Below, in pieces: positions 57,868-64,000 of a DNA stretch of 64,000 nt. This DNA comes from Schistocephalus solidus (Eukaryota > Platyhelminthes > Cestoda > Diphyllobothriidea > Diphyllobothriidae), in contig WEDG01007617.1 in NCBI GenBank assembly GCA_017591395.1, positions 47,458-111,457 on the forward strand. Reading direction: 5' to 3'. The translations under genes were made by a program, and so were the position numbers. The notes under the pieces are model-generated. The model worked only from the letters and a program-made list of their open reading frames with translations. It did no database searches and was not told the DNA's origin. Position 1 is the first letter of the stretch; the number at the start of each line of letters is the position of its first letter.

Positions 57868-58670
57868 GTGAGTCCACTCACACTATCAGCCTGGAAAGTT
57901 CGTTCCCTTTTAGACAATCCTAGGAGCAACTGGCTGGAACTGAGGATGGCGCTAGTCGCTCGGGAACTGGCGCGCTACAAGGTGGACATTGCTGCTCTCA
58001 AGGAGACCCGATTCTCTGAGCAGGGTCAGCTGGAGGAGGTGGGTGCCGGCTACACCTTCGTCTGGAGCGGCCGGCCAAAGGCAGAGCGACGCGACGCTGT
58101 TGTTGCCTACGATGCGGAATGACATCATGCAACGTCTGCCCTGTCTGCCGCAGGGTATCAATGATTGCCTGATGAGCCTCCGCCTGCCATTTCGGGGAGA
58201 CCAGTTCGCCACCATCCTCAGCGCCTACGCTCCTCCAATGATGAGCTCTGATGCGGCGAAGGACAAATTTTACGAGGACCTGCACGCCCTGCTGGCGACT
58301 GTGTCGAAGGCGGACAAGTTAATTGTCCTTGGTGACTTCAACGCCCGCCTCAGGATGGACCACGCTGCCAGGCAGGGAGTGCTGGGTTCCCACGGTCTCG
58401 GCAGCTGTAACGAAAACGGCCTTCTTCTTCTGCGCACCTGTGCGGAACACCGTCTCCTGCTGACCAACACTTTCTTCCGCCTTCCGGCGCGGGAGAAGGT
58501 CACGTGGATGCACCCTCGGTCGAGGCGCTGGCAGCTGCTGGACTAGATTCTCATCCGGAGGCGAGATCGCAGGACGTGGTAACCAAGGCGATCCGTGATG
58601 CCGATGGTTGGACAGATCACCGCCTCGTCATCTTCCAGATGAGGCTCCGACGAAGGCCCTAAAGTAAGAG
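57868..58670 (+). pseudogene. LINE C APE-type endonuclease
   Basis: The first frame reads [21 protein letters not shown], with the catalytic Glu in the ETR motif, then [12 protein letters not shown] frameshift near 58095-58105 moves to the second frame, which carries LPQGIND, SAYAPP, GDFNAR (Asp/Asn), [23 protein letters not shown] and then TAG where Tyr is usual. DHRLV follows in another frame at about 58617. All the expected endonuclease motifs are recognisable, but in three frames. Confidence 0.88.
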
Positions 58671-59015
58671 GCCGCCAGGTAAGTTAAAAACTCTTTTATT
58701 AAATCTGCCTGCTCACTGTTTTGATTTCAGCAACCAAATAACCAAAAGACTTGAGGACCTGCATGCTCCAGCTGATAATGCTACCGTGGAGACAGGATGG
58801 TGTCAACTGCGAAATGTCATCCAGTCCACCGCCATCGAAGTCCTCCGACCCGCACGCCGTCAACACCAGGACAGGTTTGACGACAATGACGCCGACATCA
58901 GCAAGTTACTCGCGGAGAAGAATGGACTACACAAAGCCTACATGGACCTCGGGCTGATGCCACCAAAGCAGCCTTTTTCAGATGCCGGCGCCATGTACAG
59001 CAACGGCTGCGGCAG

Positions 59016-60350
59016 ATGCAGGATGCCTGGATGATCCGAAAGGCTGAGGAAATCCAGGCGCATGCGAACCGCAATGAAATGAAAAACGTTGTCAAAGCCA
59101 TCAAGGTTATCTACGGCCCGTGTATCAAGGGGACCGCACCGCTGCTCAGCTCTGACGGCACAACACTGCTGACAGAGAAATCGCAAATTCTGAAGCGCTG
59201 GGCCGAGCACTTCAGAAGTGTCCTTAATTGCTCATCAACCATCTCCGATGCTGCCATTGACCGGCTTCCTCAAGTCGACACAAAAAAATGACCTGGATCT
59301 GCCGCCTTCCCTACCAGAAACCATCCGGGCCGTGCAGCAGATTTCCAGCGGTAAAGCACCGGGATCCGACGCAATCCCACCGGAAGTCTACAAGCCCGGT
59401 GGACCCCGGCTGATGGCAGAACTCCCAACACTCTTCCAGGAGATGAGGCGCCAAGGACAAGTTCCTCAAGATTTCAAAGACGCGACCATCGTCTATCTCT
59501 ACAAGCGGAAAGGAGAACCGGCAACTCTGTGATAATCACAGAGGCATCTCGTTGCTCAACATCGCCGGGAAGATCTTCGCCCGTATCCTTCTCAATCACC
59601 TGAACGGTCACCTAGAGCAGGACCTGCTCCCGGAAAGCCAATGTGGCTTACACCGACACCGCGGAACAACCGATATGATCTTTGCCGCCCGCCAGCTACA
59701 AGAGAAGTGCCATGAGATGTGAACTCACCTATACACTACCTTCGTGGATCTAACGAAAGCTTTGACACGGTGAATCCCGATGGACTGTGGAAAGTCATGC
59801 AGAAATTTGATTGTCCTGAGTGGTTCACGCTCATGGTGCGTCAGCTTCATGACGGGATGACAGCACGCGTCACTGACAACGGGACGGTATCCGAGGCATT
59901 CGCTGTGACAACGCGGTGAAGCAGGGCTGCCTATTGGCTCGCACCCTGTTCAGCCTCATGTTCTCGGCTATGCTGATGGACGCCTGCCGTGATGAACAAC
60001 CTGGGATCCGCATCGCCTACAGAACTGATGGGCACCTTCTCAACAGTCGGCGTATGCAGGCTTCAACGCGCGTGTCTACGACTACAGTCAATGACTTGCT
60101 TATCACGAACGACTGCGCCCTTAACACTATGTCGATGGAGGACGTGCAAAGGAGCATGTACCTCTACACCGAAGACTGCGCCGATTTTGGATTAACAGCC
60201 AAAACGGTTGTCATGCGCCAGCCGCCACCCAGCGTGGAATACAATGCTCCTCGAATCAATGTCAACGGTGCTCAACTCATAAACGTGGAAACCTTCGCTG
60301 ATCTAGGAAGCACTGTCACGCAACATGAGAATCAATGACGAGGTTGCCCA
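59016..60350 (+). pseudogene. LINE C reverse transcriptase
   Basis: Segments in shifting frames give KSQILKRWAEHFRSVLN (59016-59291), KAPGSDAIPPEV (59340-59400), RGISLLNIAGKIF (59540-59580), FVDLTKA (first catalytic Asp, about 59740), FDTVNPDGLWKV (59760-59795), KQGCLLARTLFSLMFS (59916-59965) and the active-site box. That box reads ITNDCALNT where FADDCALNT is expected, so the first Asp of the pair is Asn. At least three frameshifts and one stop (TGA at about 59719) are visible. Confidence 0.88.
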
Positions 60351-60759
60351 ACGGATCTCCAAAGCCAGTCAGGCCTTCGGCCGGCTGCAGGCCTCCGTGT
60401 GGAATCGCCATGGTATTCACCTGAACACCAAACTGAAGATGTACAAGGCCATCGTCTTGACGACACTCCTTTACGGAGCGGAAACCTGGACCATCTACTC
60501 GAACCAAGCCAGGAAGCTGAATCACTTTCATCTCAGCTGCCTCTGCAGAATACTGAAGCTGAGATGGCAAGACAGGATCCCGGACACGGAAGTCCTGGAG
60601 CGGACCGGAATCCTCAGCATCCACGCCATGCTGAGACAAGTGCAACTGCGATGGAGCGGCCACCTGGTAAGAATGGATAACGAACGACTACCCAAACGAC
60701 TTTTCTACGGAGATGTCGCTACGGTTGCTTGCCGACAGGGAGGTCAAAAACGAAGCTAG
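60325..60759 (+). pseudogene. LINE C post-RT region
   Basis: An open frame of 144 codons contains [52 protein letters not shown] and RWSGHLVRM. This conserved block lies between the RT and zinc fingers in all copies of the family and is the best preserved coding piece here. Its function is not known to me. Confidence 0.8.
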
Positions 60760-60768
60760 AAGGACACT

Positions 60769-61435
60769 TTGAAGAAATCGCTGAAGCTACTGCAAATCAA
60801 CCCGGCGACCTGTGAGGACCTTGCCCAAGATAGACCGGTATGGAGAAGATCCGTGAAGACTGGATCAGCAATCTATGAGGCCAACCGGATCGCTGCCGCT
60901 AAGGCCAAAAGAGCGGCACGAAAGTCACCGGCACCCCGGACCAACATCGTCGATGCCCAGGCCCTGCTAACATGCCCGCGCTGTCAACGCAACTTTTGCG
61001 CGCGAATCGGCCTGGTTGTACATCTTCGGACGCAATGCACCAACAATCCGACATATTTCCAATTTCTACGTCAAATTCTGCCAACCCTCCTTCAGACTCC
61101 CCCACCCTCACTCCTGGCATCAATTCCATTACTCCCACCATCATAGAGACCACATCCCTCTACTCATCGCCTGTTTCCCCCACAACCGCCTTCGCCTTCA
61201 CTACCACCACCACCGTCAGCGATGGAGACTCTCTCATAAATGTCCTCAATGTGACCGCACATTCACCTCACGCATCGGCCTGGTCGGTCACTTGTGAATC
61301 CATCGTATAGAGACTGGTGAACCAGTGCCTGGAGCACCAACACACAGCAGAGATCGCCGCCTCCACTGTTCTCACTATCCTCGCGCATGCACTCATCGCA
61401 TGGGCCTATTCGGTCACATGCGCATCCATGACAGC
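60769..61435 (+). pseudogene. LINE C C-terminal zinc fingers
   Basis: Finger 1 (about 60973-61038) reads CPRCQRNFCARIGLVVHLRT with a final Cys. Finger 2 (61237-61306) reads CPQCDRTFTSRIGLVGHL followed by a TGA where Arg is usual. Finger 3 (about 61375-61435) keeps HRMGLFGHMRIH, but its first Cys pair is altered. A Thr/Ser/Pro-rich linker separates fingers 1 and 2. Frames change between fingers. Confidence 0.75.
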
Positions 61436-61570
61436 GGAATTCACCGCAATGCCGACAACACCGATACACCATGCACACCCTCCACTTCTGACCACGCCGT
61501 CGGCCCAGTGTATGTGCTGTGTGTGTCGAGAGGCTGACCAGTGGACTGAGAGTCAGACGGCGATGGCTCC

Positions 61571-61935
61571 TCCATATCCCCTGAGTAAGTAAGTCTTGGT
61601 TTGTGCGTTATGGGGGCCAGGTCGTGCTGTGACGCGCGAAGACGGGTACGCCGACCCGTCAGCCAATGTGCCCATTCCCACATCAGACAACTGACTGGCT
61701 CGGACGGTGGTCTGATTGTGGGGGTGGGGGAGAGAGTGAGGTTAACAGCTCGGCGCATTTTACTCTTTATAAAAATCTGATGCGCTTGAAATTATCACGG
61801 TGCGCTAAAAGCCGTGGCTTGGAAGGTTGTCAACTGACGGGATAACTCGGACCGCGTGGTCAGCCCAATGTGTGTTTTGTGTGGAGTGGCTGACGGTCGG
61901 ACTGAGAGTCAGGCTGCAATGGCTCCTTCTTAATG
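61571..61935. repeat. LINE 3' tail-like sequence
   Basis: 61848-61935 (cagcccaatgtgtgttttgt, then ggactgagagtcaggctgca) repeats 61500-61575 of the LINE C tail. The intervening piece is unassigned. This suggests a second LINE 3' end or a SINE that borrowed it, leading directly into R1. Confidence 0.5.
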
Positions 61936-62216
61936 TGGCCTTTATGGCACTCCCACTCCTTGGGATCAGAGTCATTTGTGGTGGTACACCGAGGGGTGGC
62001 TCTGGCCGCACCAGCCCTTGCGCCCTCACCCATCTCCGGTCTTCTTGACTCTGGCTTGACACCGGGCTCAGGTGGGGGAGGAGAAGAGAGTGTGTTAGCT
62101 GCACCGCAAGGCTAATATCAGTTAAAACTAATTCACGCGCAAGTCACCGTCCCTGCACCACCTGGTGTGGAGCATACGGTGGACCTCGTCGAAATCGACG
62201 GTCGAACTGTCAGTCA
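61936..62216 (+). repeat. R1 repeat, tandem unit 1
   Basis: It contains tggcactcccactccttggg, tcttcttgactctggcttga, gggctcaggtggg, ttcacgcgcaagtcaccgtc and gtggacctcgtcg, in the same order as 45980-46215. The first third of R1 is replaced by LINE-tail-like sequence. Confidence 0.65.
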
Positions 62217-62505
62217 GGTGGCCTATATGGCACTCCAACTTCGTGGGATCCAAGCCAGGTGTCGTAGCAGGACAAGTTTCAGGCTCACGCCTCGCTAGCC
62301 CCCTCTGATCTCTCCCACCTCTGGCCTTCTCGACTTGGTCATGACACTAGACACAGGTTTAGGATAGGGGCAGAGTATGGTAAATGCAGCGCAAGTCTGC
62401 TACCACCGTAATATATTTTTGTCGCAAGGCATCGTCCCCGTTCCAGGTTGCTGTGGGACTAACGGTGGACCTCATTGGATACGACGTTCGAACTGTCATT
62501 GATAA
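62217..62505 (+). repeat. R1 repeat, tandem unit 2
   Basis: It repeats unit 1 with a period of about 285 nt but more divergence: gtggcctatatggcactcca, ccttctcgacttggtcatga, gcgcaagtctgctaccac, ggtggacctcattgg. The pair is in direct orientation. Confidence 0.6.
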
Positions 62506-62983
62506 GGGGGTTTGCGTTGCTCTGGCTCTATTTTTCTCCACACGCGTATTATTTTCAACTGACAAGATTAGGTGAAAGCGACTGAAGGTAGCTGCAGACG
62601 AGGATCGCCTGAAAACTACCATACTGGTGACTGTCCTTGCATTTGCATGTATCAGATGGAGATATTTCTGGCCTTCAAGGGTTAGGAGTGACCAATTTAA
62701 GAGTGCACCATTGAATTGGGTATCCGGAGGGGCGAACGAATTCAATAATTTCGTTGGTCGGTAGCTTTTTATGTTGCAATTTCAAGCATGTCGCAATAAG
62801 TTAAAAGCGTATCAGGTTTGTTGAAGAGAGGAAATAAATACTATTCATGCCTTTATTCGTTTTCTGCCTCAAATGGTGTATTCATGCCAGTTCTGGTTCA
62901 GCATGGTTGTAAAAGACATTTCATTCACCGGTCGAGGTGGCTGACGGACTCCGTTCTGCACGTACCAAGCAATAGCTCGTTCT
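62506..62983. other. no recognised feature
   Basis: A 128-codon minus frame covers 62359-62745, but it overlaps R1 and shows no domain. Nothing else was seen. Confidence 0.45.
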
Positions 62984-63001
62984 TATATATATATATATAT
63001 T
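62984..63001. repeat. (TA)n microsatellite
   Basis: A short AT array at the left of the TA-family hammerhead module. Confidence 0.85.
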
Positions 63002-63034
63002 GTATAGATATGTTGCTTTAGGTGCAACAGGCAA

Positions 63035-63077
63035 GACGTAGACAGCTGTTTCACGGTCGTTTCCGATCATCAGTACG

Positions 63078-63079
<2 letters not shown>
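63035..63079 (-). ncRNA. hammerhead ribozyme motif, TA-flanked family (best stem I)
   Basis: On the minus strand stem I is GACGTA/TACGTC with six perfect pairs. CTGATGA is the complement of 63067-63073, GAAA is the complement of 63049-63052, and stem III is ACAGCTGT (63042-63049). The cleavage triplet is GUC, with cleavage at the complement of G63041. Compared with 47870 the stem I strands changed on both sides (GATGTA to GACGTA and TGCGTC to TACGTC) and pairing improved. The stem II loop differs (AACG). This is the strongest candidate for an active copy in this family. Confidence 0.78.

Positions 63080-63143
<64 letters not shown>
63080..63143. repeat. (TA)n microsatellite
   Basis: A 64-nt AT array between the hammerhead module and SINE locus T4. 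Confidence 0.97.
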
Positions 63144-63146
<3 letters not shown>

Positions 63147-63279
63147 AGTGTGTGGCTCACCGATCTGCTTAAGGAACATGTATGTTCCGTTGTGCCCTGG
63201 AGCTCAGACTAGAGCCCTCGCAGGCGGTCGCATAGCGACGTGTAGCATATGCTGAAATGGAACCGACAAAGACAAGTGA

Positions 63280-63324
63280 GACCGGAATGGCCATTTCTGG
63301 CTTATTAGCCGTCATCAGCCAGTC
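63280..63324 (-). ncRNA. hammerhead ribozyme motif, T4 unit 1
   Basis: All positions are as in 10645-10689, on the minus strand: GACTGG, CTGATGA, GGCT/AGCC with loop AATA, GAAA, ATGGCCAT, CCGGTC. Confidence 0.72.
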
Positions 63325-63584
63325 ATACCCAATCCCAAGTGTGGCACACCTGGGATTCGAACCCACAACCTTTGGTATTTGAGTCGAACGTTTCTACCAT
63401 TGAGCCACGGGCTCGTTGATTTTTGTCGGTTGTGATCGGGAATATGATGATAGTGTGGGTGCTCACCGATCTGCTAAGGAACATGTATGTTCCGTTGTTC
63501 CCTGGAGCTCAGACTAGAGCCCTCGCAGGCAGTGCATAGCGACGTGCAGCATAGCGATGAAATGGAACCGACAAAGACAAGGGG

Positions 63585-63629
63585 GACCGGAATGGCCATT
63601 TCTGGCTGATAAGCCGTCATCAGCCAGTC
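63585..63629 (-). ncRNA. hammerhead ribozyme motif, T4 unit 2
   Basis: Core and stem I are intact. The stem II region reads GGCT-TATC-AGCC, so only the loop differs from the other copies (TATC instead of AATA). Change confined to the loop fits a kept RNA structure. Confidence 0.72.
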
Positions 63630-63759
63630 ATACCCAATCCCAATTCCATTTCATCATATGCTACACGTCGCTATGCGACCGCCTGTGAGGGCTCTAGTCT
63701 GATCTCCAGGGCACAACGGAACATACATGTTCCTTAAGCAGATCAGTCAGCCCCACACT

Positions 63760-63762
<3 letters not shown>

Positions 63763-63806
<44 letters not shown>
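63763..63806. repeat. (TA)n microsatellite
   Basis: A 44-nt AT array at the right border of T4. Confidence 0.97.
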
Positions 63807-63808
<2 letters not shown>

Positions 63809-64000
63809 GGTAAAATAATTTCTGAAATTATTAAGTGCAGGACATGGAGTCAGGTGCTTCGGACATGACTTTTTAGGGTTAGACCCGAAATTTCAATGAA
63901 CATTTGGGTCGAAGACAATCAACCACTGTGGAATAACCACGTAATGCCCATTCTACAAAACAAGTAGTACTACAAGTAGTATGAATCTTATATGGCAAAG

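Larger units (their letters stand above)
57279..61570 (+). mobile_element. LINE copy C, nearly complete but broken
   Basis: The order is 5' UTR (57279-57867), endonuclease (57868-58670), linker (58680-59015), RT (59016-60350), post-RT (60325-60759), three C2H2 fingers (60970-61435) and a 3' tail (to about 61570). The start coincides with LINE A and D. It does not share the 11-nt endonuclease deletion of A and B and keeps KQGC where they have KQDC, so it stands for a different lineage. Multiple frameshifts and stops inactivate it. The 3' tail is similar to 61848-61935. Confidence 0.88.
63144..63762. mobile_element. tRNA-derived hammerhead SINE, locus T4 (tandem plus fold-back)
   Basis: Minus-strand sequence gives tail, hammerhead (63280-63324), tRNA-like head (B-box complement GATTCGAACCC at about 63354, A-box complement ATTGAGCCA at about 63399), a second tail and a second hammerhead (63585-63629). 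The period is 305 nt. At about 63643 the orientation flips, and a + strand tail (63644-63762) forms an inverted repeat with 63450-63566. The locus is bounded by (TA)n on both sides. Confidence 0.82.

Overview
The window is a stretch of a metazoan, very probably flatworm, nuclear genome. I infer this from spliced exons, long introns, tRNA-derived short repeats and dense non-LTR (LINE) and Penelope-like (PLE) retroelements. A tapeworm is my best guess, but the sequence alone does not prove it. Coding density is very low.

One host gene can be supported: a septin on the + strand. Five exons are seen, at 19429-19689, 30372-30473, 37153-37346, 41127-41294 and 51630-51689. They run from the G4 motif (AKAD) through the septin unique element (YPWG) and the C-terminal coiled coil to a stop codon. 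The 5' exons, with the P-loop and G3 motif, were not found and are probably upstream of the window. Introns of 3.8-10.7 kb hold most of the transposons. One intron has a GC-AG boundary, and one exon carries a one-base frameshift.

Mobile elements fill much of the rest. One LINE family, with an APE-type endonuclease, a reverse transcriptase and C-terminal C2H2 fingers, is present as copies A (11.5-15.5 kb, -), B (22.3-25.4 kb, -) and C (57.3-61.6 kb, +). There is also a 5' fragment D (31.15-31.7 kb, +) and an old divergent copy F (33.3-36.3 kb, -). A second LINE is represented by an RT fragment, E, at 15.55-16.04 kb. PLE remnants lie at 9.0-11.5 kb (one forming a 462-bp near-perfect palindrome), 20.4-22.3 kb and 25.4-26.8 kb. 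All appear to be dead copies.

The most interesting signal is a set of self-cleaving RNA motifs. A tRNA-derived repeat of about 300 nt occurs as tandem, partly inverted units near 10.4-10.8, 20.0-20.4, 47.0-48.1 and 63.1-63.8 kb. It contains a 45-nt hammerhead ribozyme motif. A second, sequence-unrelated 45-nt hammerhead of the same architecture sits between (TA)n arrays at 10.24, 47.87 and 63.04 kb. Stems I, II and III all differ between the two families yet keep complementarity. Tandem units, pol III-like boxes, a hammerhead and neighbouring PLEs resemble the retrozyme and SM-alpha type of non-autonomous element.

Other repeats include small inverted-repeat elements with telomere-like (CTAACC-type) interiors, a GC-rich family called R1 here, an AT-rich family called R3, and several microsatellites. 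Long stretches (0.4-8.9 kb, 16-19 kb, 38-45 kb, 48-57 kb) hold nothing else I can identify.
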